From assembly GCF_000987775.1 (NCBI RefSeq), contig NZ_LAHO01000002.1:1-64000 (forward strand): a stretch of 64,000 bases of DNA, read 5' to 3'. Both the position numbers and the translations under genes were made by a program. Origin of the DNA: Arsukibacterium ikkense. Lineage in GTDB: Bacteria; Pseudomonadota; Gammaproteobacteria; Enterobacterales; Alteromonadaceae. This document shows, piece after piece, positions 1 through 8,281 of this stretch (position 1 is its first letter; the number at the start of each line of letters is the position of its first letter). The notes under the pieces were generated by a model, which made no database searches, had not been told where the DNA came from, and was given only the letters and a program-made list of their open reading frames with translations.

Positions 1-73
1 CCGCAAGACACACTTACCGGTCTTTAACCTGAAGTCCGGGTAGAGTCATGCCTGAAAATGCCGTAAAAACACA

Positions 74-202
74 TCAGGCGTATTCCTTTACCGCATTAGC
101 GCCGTTTGCAGCCTTTTTGTGCAGCTTTAACCTGCATATACGCTGATATAACGGTCGATTACTCATAATTTTTTGATGTGCCTGTCCATGGTTTTTCTTC
201 AT
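74..202 (-). CDS. possible small basic protein (42 aa)
   Basis: This is an open frame of 42 codons beginning MKKNHGQAHQ and ending NAVKEYA. It is rich in Lys, Arg and His, and the pattern of a basic N-terminus, a 'PLYQR' stretch and a Lys-rich tail loosely recalls ribosome-rescue factor ArfA-like small proteins, but the similarity is weak and I do not assign a function. The start has only a poor Shine-Dalgarno sequence, with an AGG directly abutting the ATG. The next recognisable gene is the VOC gene on the same strand upstream, separated by two small palindromes. It may be a chance open frame. Confidence 0.25.
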   Translation of the reverse strand: MKKNHGQAHQKIMSNRPLYQRICRLKLHKKAANGANAVKEYA

Positions 203-235
203 CCTATTCTGTAATAGCAGACATAATGACGCTCT

Positions 236-252
236 GGGCGCAAAATGCGCCC
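236..252. repeat. GGGCGC palindrome, family C copy 1
   Basis: A 7-bp perfect stem (GGGCGCA / TGCGCCC) encloses a 3-nt loop and is followed by CCTACC. The same GC-rich hairpin recurs in five other intergenic spots of this window, so it belongs to a small dispersed palindrome family. It lies between the VOC gene and the small ORF at 74-202. Confidence 0.7.
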
Positions 253-309
253 CTACCACCCGGCAGGCAGTGTCGGCCTTGAACCGTTCGATACACCAGA
301 CTGTTGTAA

Positions 310-328
310 GGGCGCATATTTACGCCCC
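310..328. repeat. GGGCGC palindrome, family C copy 2
   Basis: GGGCG and CGCCC flank an AT-rich loop (CATATTTA), almost identical to the copy at 8253-8272 with one arm mutated. It lies about 30 bp downstream of the VOC gene stop and could act as that gene's terminator stem, although no T-run follows on the coding strand. Confidence 0.65.
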
Positions 329-355
329 ACTTTATCTGGTAATAACAGCAGCCGC

Positions 356-820
356 TTAGCTACCATACAAGGCCTGGGCACGGCGGTTGAGTTCCTGCTC
401 AGGTACATCCTCAATATGGGTTGAGAACATCCAATTGTGGCCGAAAGGATCCTGCAGGCAAGCCATACGATCGCCATAAAACTGATCGGTTGGCGGCATG
501 GTTAAACTGGCGCCTGCGGCCACGGCTTGTTGCACCAGCGCATCAACATCCTTGACATAGATCATCACCCCAACCGGGGTGCCCTGTAACATCGCTGGGC
601 TTTTAGTACCCCATTCGTCGCTTTGCTCGCTCAGCATAAACAACGCTTGCCCCAGCCGCATTTCAGCGTGCATTACCGCGCCCGTTGGCGTATCCATCTT
701 CAGAATAAGCTCAGCAGCAAAGGCCTTTTGGTAAAAGCCAATGGCATCGGCGGCATTAGAAATGGTGAGATAAGGAATGGCTCCGCTGTAGCCTTCCGGT
801 ATAGGTTGAACCTGTGACAT
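356..820 (-). CDS. VOC family (glyoxalase/PhnB-like) protein
   Basis: The 154-residue product has the two-module fold pattern of the vicinal oxygen chelate superfamily. An N-terminal 'GYSGAIPYLTISNAADAIGFYQKAF' type strand-helix opening is followed near the C-terminus by 'DQFYGDRMACLQDPFGHNW', which is characteristic of PhnB/YdcE-like proteins. Members often bind a metal and act on small thiol adducts or antibiotics, but many have no known substrate, and none can be named here. The start is well supported by AAGGAGC about 8 nt upstream. It is probably monocistronic. The family assignment is firm and the function is open. Confidence 0.85.
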   Translation of the reverse strand: MSQVQPIPEGYSGAIPYLTISNAADAIGFYQKAFAAELILKMDTPTGAVMHAEMRLGQALFMLSEQSDEWGTKSPAMLQGTPVGVMIYVKDVDALVQQAVAAGASLTMPPTDQFYGDRMACLQDPFGHNWMFSTHIEDVPEQELNRRAQALYGS

Positions 821-1058
821 TATAGTGCTCCTTGTTGCTCAGGCCCGATTTATCTAACCGGGCGTGCCATCTTAACCAGAACAGCAACCCACTCTGGCAT
901 AGACACTATAGTATAGAATGGCAGAGGTGTAGCTCGAGAGTGTATACATGTCAATAAAGATAACGCCAGTTAGCAACTTACAGTGTTTTACCAACATATC
1001 AGTTATTTGCTGTAGCCTTTTCACAGGCGAACCAGAGTTAAGCCGAGCTACAGTAGTC

Positions 1059-1247
1059 TTACTGCAGCTCAATACAATCTATCGGGCAGACGGCTATACA
1101 AGTCGGTTTATCGTAATAGCCTACACACTCGGTACATAGCTCAGGGTCTACCTGGTAGTGTTTAACGCCCATACTAATGGCGTCGTTCGGGCACTCGGGT
1201 ACGCACATGTCGCAATTGATACAGCTGATTTCAATTACGGCTGGCAT
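1059..1247 (-). CDS. yfhL: YfhL-type 2[4Fe-4S] ferredoxin
   Basis: A small ferredoxin of 62 residues. The first cluster motif is CINCDMCVPECP and the second is CTECVGYYDKPTCIAVCP, with the insertion between the second and third cysteines that marks the YfhL/Alvin-type group. The chain stops soon after the last cysteine pair, so it lacks the C-terminal extension of the roughly 86-residue Escherichia coli YfhL. It overlaps the end of trhP by 13 bp on the same strand, so the two are almost certainly co-transcribed. The arrangement suggests that it supplies electrons to the iron-sulfur enzyme TrhP, which is an inference from the linkage. Confidence 0.88.
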   Translation of the reverse strand: MPAVIEISCINCDMCVPECPNDAISMGVKHYQVDPELCTECVGYYDKPTCIAVCPIDCIELQ

Positions 1248-2560
1248 GCTTGCCCCACCACTGCAGCATCAATTGCTGAGTGTTGCTGTGGTAGCTGCTT
1301 TAGCAACATGGCAAAATTAAAGCTTTGTTGCAATGGCAGCTTCACCTTCAACTGATAACACGCACCTGGTGCCAGCAAGATAGCGTTATTTTGCTTATCG
1401 CGCAGTCCCTGTAACGTAAAACACTGATTACCGTTTGGCGACATTAAGATCAGGCTATCGCCCACGGCAAACTGATTTTTCACTTCAACCAGCGCAAAAC
1501 CTTCACTGTCCTGCTCGCCAATAAACTCACCGACCAATAGCTGCTCGCCGACACTGTGGCTGGTGGCGTAGTTTTGGGTATCCTGTGGTTTATGCCGGCG
1601 TAAAAAACCTTCGGTAAAACCGCGATTGGCCATACCGTCCAACTCACCAAGTAAATTGGGATTAAAGGCGTTACCGGCCACTGCATCATCAATGGCCTGG
1701 CGGTACACCTGGGCAGTGCGCGCGACATAATAGGGTGATTTGGTGCGGCCTTCTATTTTCAGCGAATGCACGCCCATCGCGGTTAACGCCGCCACATGCT
1801 CAATGGCACGTAAATCTTTTGAATTAAGAATGTAGGTGCCATGCAAATCTTCATCAATGGCCATCAGCTCACCGGGGCGGCCTTGTTCTTCCAACAGCGC
1901 AGGGGTGCTTATTGGTTTAAACTGCCCTACCTCATCTTCCACCGCAGCATGCACCTGATAAGGCCAGCGGCAACTGTTGGTGCAAGCGCCCTGATTAGGG
2001 TCACGTTTATTGATATAACCCGATAACAGACAGCGACCGGAATAGGCCATACAAAGTGCGCCATGCACAAAGACTTCCAGTTGCATATCCGGTACTTCCC
2101 GGCGAATTTCAGCGATTTCATCAACCGCCAGCTCGCGCGATAAAATCACCCGCTCGACACCCTGCGCCTGCCAGAACTTCACCGCGGCCCAGTTCACCGT
2201 ATTGGCCTGCACTGACAGGTGCAGAGGCACCTGTGGGAAATGCTGTTTTAGCAAGTAAATGACTCCGGGATCAGACACAATCAACGCATCGGGCTTAAGT
2301 GCCACTACCGGTGCCATATCGGCAATAAAGCTGTGCAGCTTGCTGTTATGCGGCGCAATATTGACCACCACATAAAACTTTTTGCCCAATGCATGGGCCT
2401 CTGCAATGCCAGTTTGCAGCGTGGCCAGATCAAATTCATTATTGCGCACCCGCAGGCTGTAGCGCGGCTGGCCGGCATAGACGGCATCAGCGCCATAGGC
2501 AAAGGCCAGCCGCATCGCTTTTAAACTGCCGGCGGGTGACAGTAATTCAGGTATTAACAT
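1235..2560 (-). CDS. trhP: tRNA 5-hydroxyuridine synthesis protein TrhP (YegQ), U32 family
   Basis: The 441-residue product is a full-length peptidase-U32 family protein of the YegQ group. It opens with 'PELLSPAGSLKAMRLAFAYGADAVYAG', carries the U32 signature around 'EVFVHGALCMAYSGRCLLSGY' (roughly residues 160-180) and a further 'NSCRWPY' cysteine. The family holds an iron-sulfur cluster and, with prephenate, hydroxylates wobble uridine 34 of several tRNAs. It is distinct from the two U32 proteins UbiU and UbiV elsewhere in this window. The neighbouring yfhL ferredoxin overlaps its 3' end. An operon of two genes is likely. Confidence 0.9.
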   Translation of the reverse strand: MLIPELLSPAGSLKAMRLAFAYGADAVYAGQPRYSLRVRNNEFDLATLQTGIAEAHALGKKFYVVVNIAPHNSKLHSFIADMAPVVALKPDALIVSDPGVIYLLKQHFPQVPLHLSVQANTVNWAAVKFWQAQGVERVILSRELAVDEIAEIRREVPDMQLEVFVHGALCMAYSGRCLLSGYINKRDPNQGACTNSCRWPYQVHAAVEDEVGQFKPISTPALLEEQGRPGELMAIDEDLHGTYILNSKDLRAIEHVAALTAMGVHSLKIEGRTKSPYYVARTAQVYRQAIDDAVAGNAFNPNLLGELDGMANRGFTEGFLRRHKPQDTQNYATSHSVGEQLLVGEFIGEQDSEGFALVEVKNQFAVGDSLILMSPNGNQCFTLQGLRDKQNNAILLAPGACYQLKVKLPLQQSFNFAMLLKQLPQQHSAIDAAVVGQACQP

Positions 2561-2645
2561 AGAGTCTGCTCGCGCTGTTGCAAAATGGCGGCTATTTTAG
2601 CGCTCAGGCGGCTACAGGTTTTGATCTGCCGCAACATCCTGACCT

Positions 2646-4238
2646 TTAGCATGACGTCAGCCCTGCCCCGGCTGCCGCTTTAAAACCCGCGGCAAAGTTA
2701 TTCAACCGCTCAGTACGGCTGCCCTCAGGCAGCATTACTTCAATCAGGCTAAAGCGCTTACAGTTGTTCAGTGCCAGGCTCAAAGCCTCGCTAAAATCGG
2801 TCAGGTTGCTCACCTGCATACCCTGGCCACCCATACCGCGCGCCAATTCTGCATAATGCCAATGCTGCAGATCAGTGCAGTTAAGCCCCGGTGCAAAGGC
2901 ATCAATCATGTCCCAGCGCTGGTTATTAAACACAATGATCACCGGTGCAAAGCCATAGCGGGCGCAATGTCCCAACTCCAGCCCGGTCATTAAAAAGGCA
3001 CCATCACCCACTAAAACCACTGGCCGCAGCCCGGTGACGGCCTGCACGCCAAAAGCCGCCGGCACCGCATAGCCCATAGAAGCATAAAAGGCCGGCGCCA
3101 GCATTAAGCTGGGGTTAGCATGCAAAGAAGCAAACAGACAATCGCCAATATCGGAGATCAGCGGCACGGTTTCATTGCGTCTGGTTAAGATGCGATCTAA
3201 CGCCTGCACCAAACTGGTGGCGCTAAACTGCTGCTCAGCAGCCGCTATTGGCAGCGGCGGCCAAGCTCTATCCGCAAAGGGCGCTATCTGTTGCTGCGAA
3301 AGCGCCGCCAACAGCGGTTTTAACGCCTGCTCTGCCTGCTCAACTAACAGTACTTTTTCTGCCGTAAATAGCCCGGCATGGGCGGCAAAATTACTGTCGG
3401 TTTTAATCACACCAATTTGCAAAATAAGGTCGGCATCACGCAACAGCTGTGCCGGGCGCAAGTCAGATTTATCCAGAAAAATGCCACCATACAGCCGGTG
3501 CTGCTGGTTAAAGCTGGCGCGGCCCATTAAGGTGCTGACAAAGGGGATATTAAGCGCATCGGCTAAGGCTTCCAGCTCCGCCACCGCAGCAAAACGGCGC
3601 ACGTCAACGCCGGCGATAATCACCGGCTGCTTCGCCTGCTGCAGCCGGGCCCTTATCTTGGCGACGGCCAGCGCCAGTTCATCCGCTGTAACTGTTGGCG
3701 GCAAGTAAAGCCCTGCCACTGTGGTGCTAAATTGCACCGCATCGCGCGGAATTTCCAGCAATACCGGCCGGCTTTGCTGCTTGGCTACTGTGAGCGCGGC
3801 ACGGATATCGGCACCTGCCCTTGCCGGCTGATCTAGCCGGAACTGCGCGGCGGTAATTTCACGGTAAATATCACGCTGTGAGTCGACCGTTTTCGCCTGA
3901 TGATGAATTTGCAGGCCGCGGTCAATCTCAGTCTGGCTCGGAAAACCGGCAATCACCAGCAGCGGCACATGCTCAACATAGGCCTGCGCCACCGCATTAA
4001 CCGCATTTAAGGCGCCGGCACCGTAAGTCAGGATCACCACTTCCGGGTTATTGCTGATGCGCGCCGCCGCATCAGCGGCGAATACCGCTGAGGGCTCATG
4101 ACTTAAATAGTACAGCGGTAGCTTACTGCGCTGCTGCAGCTGTTCAAACAGCGGCAACACAAAATCGCCTGGAATACCAAATAACTGCTTTACCTCAAAC
4201 ACCTCAAGCTCATGCAGTAGCGCATCAACCAATAACAT
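2646..4238 (-). CDS. thiamine-diphosphate 2-oxo-acid decarboxylase (IPDC/PDC type)
   Basis: The 530-residue product has the three-domain layout of pyruvate/indolepyruvate decarboxylases. The N-terminal Pyr domain contains the activating Glu in 'LSHEPSAVFAADAAAR' and the catalytic His-His pair in 'IHHQAKT', which acetolactate synthases lack. The C-terminal domain has the thiamine-diphosphate motif 'GDGAF...FNNQRWD' (about residues 410-440). It should decarboxylate pyruvate or an aromatic 2-oxo acid to the aldehyde; the substrate cannot be read from sequence. A GGAGTGAG precedes the ATG. A full-consensus FNR box lies 62 bp upstream in the position expected for class II activation, suggesting anaerobic expression. 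No alcohol or aldehyde dehydrogenase partner is adjacent. Confidence 0.85.
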   Translation of the reverse strand: MLLVDALLHELEVFEVKQLFGIPGDFVLPLFEQLQQRSKLPLYYLSHEPSAVFAADAAARISNNPEVVILTYGAGALNAVNAVAQAYVEHVPLLVIAGFPSQTEIDRGLQIHHQAKTVDSQRDIYREITAAQFRLDQPARAGADIRAALTVAKQQSRPVLLEIPRDAVQFSTTVAGLYLPPTVTADELALAVAKIRARLQQAKQPVIIAGVDVRRFAAVAELEALADALNIPFVSTLMGRASFNQQHRLYGGIFLDKSDLRPAQLLRDADLILQIGVIKTDSNFAAHAGLFTAEKVLLVEQAEQALKPLLAALSQQQIAPFADRAWPPLPIAAAEQQFSATSLVQALDRILTRRNETVPLISDIGDCLFASLHANPSLMLAPAFYASMGYAVPAAFGVQAVTGLRPVVLVGDGAFLMTGLELGHCARYGFAPVIIVFNNQRWDMIDAFAPGLNCTDLQHWHYAELARGMGGQGMQVSNLTDFSEALSLALNNCKRFSLIEVMLPEGSRTERLNNFAAGFKAAAGAGLTSC

Positions 4239-4299
4239 AACTCACTCCGGTTTTGCGTTGTTGTAACGCCTAGTGTGGTGATTATTAAGCTAATTGAAG

Positions 4300-4313
4300 T
4301 TGATACAGATCAA
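4300..4313 (-). promoter_or_regulatory. FNR/ANR box upstream of the decarboxylase
   Basis: TTGATACAGATCAA matches TTGAT-N4-ATCAA at every fixed base. Its centre (4306.5) is 41.5 bp upstream of a start point near 4265 that would place a CACACT -10-like hexamer at 4277-4272 on the minus strand. That is the class II FNR geometry. The site is between moeA and the decarboxylase gene, both on the minus strand. Confidence 0.75.
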
Positions 4314-4360
4314 AACTGCGCCGGCTTGTGCCGGCACAAAGGTGGTAGCTGGCATCCAAA

Positions 4361-4393
4361 GGCGCCCGTTTTCATAAAAAGAAGACGCCCTAC
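4361..4393. repeat. GGCGCCC palindrome, family C copy 3
   Basis: GGCGCCCG...CGCCCTAC with an AT-rich centre, sitting 6 bp beyond the moeA stop. It is a degraded member of the palindrome family seen intact at 25595-25626. A second hairpin, GCCGGC-TTGT-GCCGGC, lies at 4321-4336. Together they probably end the narL-moeA transcript. Confidence 0.55.
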
Positions 4394-4398
4394 TGGTC

Positions 4399-5646
4399 TT
4401 AACGCAGCATAGAAGAAAACGGCAGTATAAACACCTGCTCACCTGCCGGCACACTGCCACTGTCGCGTTCCAGCACGATATAGCAGTTGGCGTGGGCAAT
4501 GGAACTGAGCATGCCAGAACTCTGGCTGCCGAGGGTTTTGACATTCAAGCCATCTTCGCCCTGCCAGTACCAGCCGCGCTGATAGTCCATCCGGCCGGGC
4601 TGCTTTTTCAACGGCACGCTGCATATCGCCTGCAGCAAAGCTGGCGTATAATCGGCTGCCTCGCCGCTGAGTTTACGCAGTACCGGCTGCACTAACTGCT
4701 CTAAGGTCACTACTGCCGCCACCGGATTACCGGGCAGGCCAAAGAACCAGCAATGATTCAGTTTACCAAAAGCGAACGGCTTGCCCGGCTTTATCGCTAC
4801 CTGCCAGAAGTTGATCTGGCCAAGCTTTTGCAAAATTTGCCGGGTAAAATCGGCTTCACCTACTGACACGCCGGCACTGGTAATCAGCACATCCGCTTCG
4901 GTCATCGCCTGTATAAATGCCTGTTCTATAGCGTCCACATTGTCAGGTAACAGGCCTAAATCTAACACTTCGACGCCCAGGCGCTGCAACATGGCCGCCA
5001 TCACGTAGCGATTACTGTCATAGATATGGCCGGGCAGCAACGGCTGACCGGGTGGCAATAACTCATCACCAGTGGAAAATATCGCGACGTTAAGCTTGCG
5101 CTTAACATTAACACTGGCAAAGCCTAATGACGCCAGTAACCCCAGATCGGCAGGGCGCAATTTATGCCCTATTGCAAACACCTGCTGGCCTTTGCAGATA
5201 TCTTCTCCGGCACGACGAACATGCTCAGCCGTTGTAGGCTGCAACTGACACAGAATGCTCTGCTGTTGGTTAGTTGCACTAAGCGTTACCTGCTCTTGCA
5301 TCACAACCGTATCTAAGCCTGCGGGTAGCACAGCACCAGTGGTTATCCGCACACAACTGCCTGCAGGCACGCTGTCAGTAAATGCATGGCCGGCCAACGC
5401 TACACCAACTACCAGCAACGGTTGACCCGGTTTTACCTCAGCAGCGCGCAATGCGTAACCGTCCATAGCGGCATTATCATAGCCAGGTACATCAATTGTT
5501 GATAACAACGGCTGGGCTAATACCCTGTCTAACGCCTCGCTTATCGGCACGGCTTCCTGCCCGCCCAGCGGCAGCACCTGAGCTAACATCTGCGCCAGCG
5601 CCTGTTCAGCGCTTAACATTGGCTTGGGTATTGCTGCTTTTTCCAT
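4399..5646 (-). CDS. moeA: molybdopterin molybdotransferase MoeA
   Basis: The 415-residue product inserts molybdate into adenylylated molybdopterin, the last step of Mo-cofactor assembly in the cytoplasm. It opens with 'MLSAEQALAQMLAQVLPL' and contains the linker 'DVPGYDNAAMDGYALR', the MoaB-like domain 'STGDELLPPGQPLLPGHIYDSN', 'TSAGVSVGEADF', and 'KPGKPFAFGKL...FGLPGNPVAAVV', all typical of MoeA. Its ATG overlaps the narL stop in an ATGA, so the two are translationally coupled. Linking cofactor synthesis to the nitrate regulator fits the Mo demand of NarG. The mog gene lies at 29787 and a moeB-like gene at 41533; no moaABCDE genes are visible here. Confidence 0.96.
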   Translation of the reverse strand: MEKAAIPKPMLSAEQALAQMLAQVLPLGGQEAVPISEALDRVLAQPLLSTIDVPGYDNAAMDGYALRAAEVKPGQPLLVVGVALAGHAFTDSVPAGSCVRITTGAVLPAGLDTVVMQEQVTLSATNQQQSILCQLQPTTAEHVRRAGEDICKGQQVFAIGHKLRPADLGLLASLGFASVNVKRKLNVAIFSTGDELLPPGQPLLPGHIYDSNRYVMAAMLQRLGVEVLDLGLLPDNVDAIEQAFIQAMTEADVLITSAGVSVGEADFTRQILQKLGQINFWQVAIKPGKPFAFGKLNHCWFFGLPGNPVAAVVTLEQLVQPVLRKLSGEAADYTPALLQAICSVPLKKQPGRMDYQRGWYWQGEDGLNVKTLGSQSSGMLSSIAHANCYIVLERDSGSVPAGEQVFILPFSSMLR

Positions 5647-6299
5647 CAGGCTTTAGCTCCCTGCTGATTCACCATCCACACCGCCGCTTCAACTCGCGAG
5701 CGCAAACCGAGCTTTTTCAGTAAATGTTTCACATGCACTTTTACCGTACCATCTGAAATACTCAGCTCACGGGCAATCAGTTTATTGCTTAATCCCTTGG
5801 CAATAAAACTGAGAATTTCATGTTCACGGTTGGTCAGGCTGTTTAGTTCAGCCGAGGTTTTTACTGCCGGACGGCGTAATGCGGTAGCCAGCACCTGCGT
5901 AATCGCCTCACTTAGCACCATTTTACCGGTAAGAGCGCGTTTAATCTGCTCCAGCAACATTTCCGGATCGCTGTCTTTTAACAGGTAACCATCAGCGCCA
6001 TTACTAATGGCGTTGACCACATCTTCATCGGCATCCGACACCGTCAGCATCACAATGCGGGAGGTGACGCCCTCGTCCCGCATCTTTTTCAAGGTGGCAA
6101 TGCCGTCCATCCCCTGCATATTTAAATCCAGAATAATTAAATCCGGATCCAATTCTGTTGCCAGCGGGATAGCCTCTGCACCACTGCTGGCTTCGGCGAT
6201 AACTTCCAGTTCATCCTCCAGTGCTAATAACTGCTTTAGCCCTTTGCGTAATAAGGGGTGGTCATCCACTAACATAATGCTGGATTTTTGCTCTGACAT
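5646..6299 (-). CDS. narL: nitrate/nitrite response regulator NarL
   Basis: A 217-residue response regulator made of a receiver domain (acidic pair DD at residues 12-13, phospho-acceptor Asp58 in 'LIILDLNM', Lys in 'LLKDSDP') and a C-terminal LuxR/NarL helix-turn-helix ('SLTNREHEILSFIAKGLSNKLIARELSISDGTVKVHVKHLLKKLGL'). It should bind 7-2-7 boxes once phosphorylated by NarX. I start it at the ATG at 6299 (MSEQKSS), because GGAG lies 7 nt upstream; an in-frame TTG at 6311 would place that GGAG inside the gene. It is transcribed divergently from narK. An FNR-like box sits 65 bp upstream. NarX is encoded nearby on the same strand beyond narK. Confidence 0.95.
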   Translation of the reverse strand: MSEQKSSIMLVDDHPLLRKGLKQLLALEDELEVIAEASSGAEAIPLATELDPDLIILDLNMQGMDGIATLKKMRDEGVTSRIVMLTVSDADEDVVNAISNGADGYLLKDSDPEMLLEQIKRALTGKMVLSEAITQVLATALRRPAVKTSAELNSLTNREHEILSFIAKGLSNKLIARELSISDGTVKVHVKHLLKKLGLRSRVEAAVWMVNQQGAKA

Positions 6300-6363
6300 T
6301 GCTGGCTCCAAGACGAGATAAAGTATCTATGTGCTATTAGCTTATAACAAGCTGGGAAGAACT

Positions 6364-6377
6364 TTGATATAAATCAG
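6364..6377 (-). promoter_or_regulatory. FNR-like box in the narL-narK divergent region
   Basis: TTGATATAAATCAG matches the FNR consensus except for the last base. Its centre is about 41.5 bp from a start point near 6329 that would use GCTAAT (6341-6336, minus strand) as the -10, so narL is the likelier target. narK starts 243 bp away on the other side. Confidence 0.6.
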
Positions 6378-6491
6378 TAAAATGGCACATCACTGGCTAT
6401 TGCAAATTGCAATGTTCAGCATTTTTGCCGTTTGAAACGCATGAATAAAGCACTGTTTTAAAACAAATATATTTACTTTTCGTCCAAAAAC

Positions 6492-6507
6492 TACCACTTA
6501 GTAAGTA
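6492..6507 (+). promoter_or_regulatory. 7-2-7 NarL/NarP box upstream of narK
   Basis: TACCACTTAGTAAGTA fits the inverted-heptamer arrangement TACYNMT-N2-AKNRGTA at all but one position. It lies 113 bp before the narK ATG in the 321-bp divergent region shared with narL. The rest of that region shows no open frame and no other clear site. Confidence 0.7.
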
Positions 6508-6620
6508 CCTCCAACTAACCCTCTGGCTTTGCTGGCTAACTCCGAAGATACATTGTGACAGCAGGCCATGCCCTGCATAGTTGCCATAGCTTAATTTGCT
6601 GTTCTCAACAGGAGTGAACT

Positions 6621-8237
6621 ATGTCAGATCTGAAACAGTGGCAACCGGAAGATGAACACTTCTGGCAAACAACCGGCAAGCGTATTGCTAACCGCAATCT
6701 GTGGATTTCTATTCCCAGCTTGCTTTGCGGCTTTGCCGTGTGGATGATGTGGAGCATTATCAGCGTCCAAATGCTCAATCTGGGGTTTCCTTACTCGGCA
6801 TCAGAATTGTTCACTCTGGCCGCTATTGCCGGTTTAAGTGGCGCGACGCTGCGTATTCCGGCCAGCTTTTTTGTCCGGCTTTGTGGTGGCCGCTATACCA
6901 TTTTCCTCACTACCAGTCTGTTGATGATCCCAGCACTGGGTACCGGCCTGGCGTTGCAGGATCAGAACACGCCATTTTGGGTGTTTCAGGTTTTGGCGCT
7001 GCTATCCGGTATCGGTGGCGGTAACTTCGCGGCCTCAATGTCAAACATCAGTTTCTTTTTCCCGAAAAAGCAGCAAGGACTGGCGCTGGGCTTAAATGCT
7101 GGCCTGGGCAACTTTGGCGTCACCAGTATGCAAATTCTGGTACCACTGTTTATGACTTTTGGCGCCTTTAGCATGCTGGGTGGCGGTGAGCCAATGGTTC
7201 TGCAAAAAGCCAGTGGCACCCTGATCGGCAGCATTGCCGCCGGCAGCGATACCTGGATCCAAAACGCGGGCTTTCTGTGGCTGCTATTGCTGATCCCACT
7301 GGCCTTTGCCATCTGGTTTGGCATGAACAACATTCATACCGAAGAAGTCACGCCGAAACTGCCCAGCGCCGTGGGCTCGTTTTCGATTATTCTGCTGATG
7401 TACGCTATTGGCTTTATCACCTCGATTATCGGTTTGTGGTTAATCCTGCCTGAAGCCGCCAATGGCTCTGGCTTTAGCATACCCAAAGAGCTGGTACTGG
7501 TGTTGATCCTGTTTGCTACGGTAATGGCACTGAAAATTCTGCCCGGGGCGATTCGCACCAGTCTGGAGCGGCAATACAAGATATTTAACAACAAACATAC
7601 CTGGGTAATGAGTGTGCTCTATATCATGACCTTTGGCTCCTTTATTGGCTTTGCCGCTGCCTTTCCGTTGTCGATACAGGTTATTTTTGGCTACAGCCAT
7701 ATTATGGTCGATGGGGTAATGACCCACACCACCGCCAACCCTAACGGCCCAAGCGCCTTAACCTACGCCTGGATAGCGCCCTTTATTGGCGCCTTAATTC
7801 GCCCGGTCGGTGGCTGGTTATCCGATAAATGGGGCGGTGCTTTCGTCACCCAAATCTGCGCGGTAGTGATGATCAGCTGTGCGCTGGGTGCGGCTTACTT
7901 TATGCAACTGGCTTATCAGTCGGCAACACCTGAGCAGTATTTTATGCCGTTTTTCCTGATCTTCTTAGGCTTGTTTGCCGCCAGTGGTGTCGGTAATGGC
8001 TCTACCTTTAAAACCATCGCTGTGGTGTTCCCCAAAGAGCAAGCAGGCCCGGTATTGGGCTGGACCTCAGCGGTCGCCGCTTACGGTGCCTTTTATATTC
8101 CCCAGGTGTTTGGTGAGCAAATTAAAGCCGCCACACCAGAATATGCGATGGTGGGTTTTGCGGTGTTCTATGCGTTATGTTTGCTGATTAACTGGTTCTT
8201 TTATCTGCGGAAAAATGGCGAGTTTTATAATCCGTAG
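6621..8237 (+). CDS. narK: NarK-type nitrate/nitrite transporter (MFS, NNP family)
   Basis: The 538-residue polytopic inner-membrane protein belongs to the nitrate/nitrite porter family. The signature 'GLNAGLGNFGVTSMQ' in TM5 and the region 'IGALIRPVGGWLSDKWGG' are visible, with conserved Arg residues in the 'LRIPASFFV' helix. It is longer than the usual 460 or so residues because of extended loops, notably the 'GGGEPMVLQKASGTLIG' stretch. It should import nitrate and/or export nitrite for the nitrate reductase encoded downstream. GGAGTGAAC supports the start. A NarL-type box lies 113 bp upstream. It is convergent with narX. Confidence 0.92.
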   Translation: MSDLKQWQPEDEHFWQTTGKRIANRNLWISIPSLLCGFAVWMMWSIISVQMLNLGFPYSASELFTLAAIAGLSGATLRIPASFFVRLCGGRYTIFLTTSLLMIPALGTGLALQDQNTPFWVFQVLALLSGIGGGNFAASMSNISFFFPKKQQGLALGLNAGLGNFGVTSMQILVPLFMTFGAFSMLGGGEPMVLQKASGTLIGSIAAGSDTWIQNAGFLWLLLLIPLAFAIWFGMNNIHTEEVTPKLPSAVGSFSIILLMYAIGFITSIIGLWLILPEAANGSGFSIPKELVLVLILFATVMALKILPGAIRTSLERQYKIFNNKHTWVMSVLYIMTFGSFIGFAAAFPLSIQVIFGYSHIMVDGVMTHTTANPNGPSALTYAWIAPFIGALIRPVGGWLSDKWGGAFVTQICAVVMISCALGAAYFMQLAYQSATPEQYFMPFFLIFLGLFAASGVGNGSTFKTIAVVFPKEQAGPVLGWTSAVAAYGAFYIPQVFGEQIKAATPEYAMVGFAVFYALCLLINWFFYLRKNGEFYNP

Positions 8238-8252
8238 ATAGAAGCGTAAATG

Positions 8253-8272
8253 GGGGCGCATATTTGCGCCCC
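8253..8272. repeat. GGGGCGCA palindrome between convergent narK and narX, family C copy 4
   Basis: A perfect 8-bp stem (GGGGCGCA / TGCGCCCC) with a TATT loop fills the 44-bp gap between the two convergent genes. It is well placed to act as a shared terminator. The flanks CCTACC match copy 1 at 236-252. Confidence 0.75.
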
Positions 8273-8281
8273 TACCTACAA

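Noticed and set aside
948..1139. 63-codon frame on the plus strand
   Set aside because: It runs into the opposite strand of yfhL, has no family match and no ribosome-binding site.
2615..2630. TTGATCTGCCGCAA as a possible FNR box near trhP
   Set aside because: The second half-site has two mismatches and the gene has no anaerobic logic.
3175..3708. 177-codon frame on the plus strand
   Set aside because: It lies wholly opposite the decarboxylase gene and its Ser/Ala/Cys-rich composition is that of an antisense shadow.
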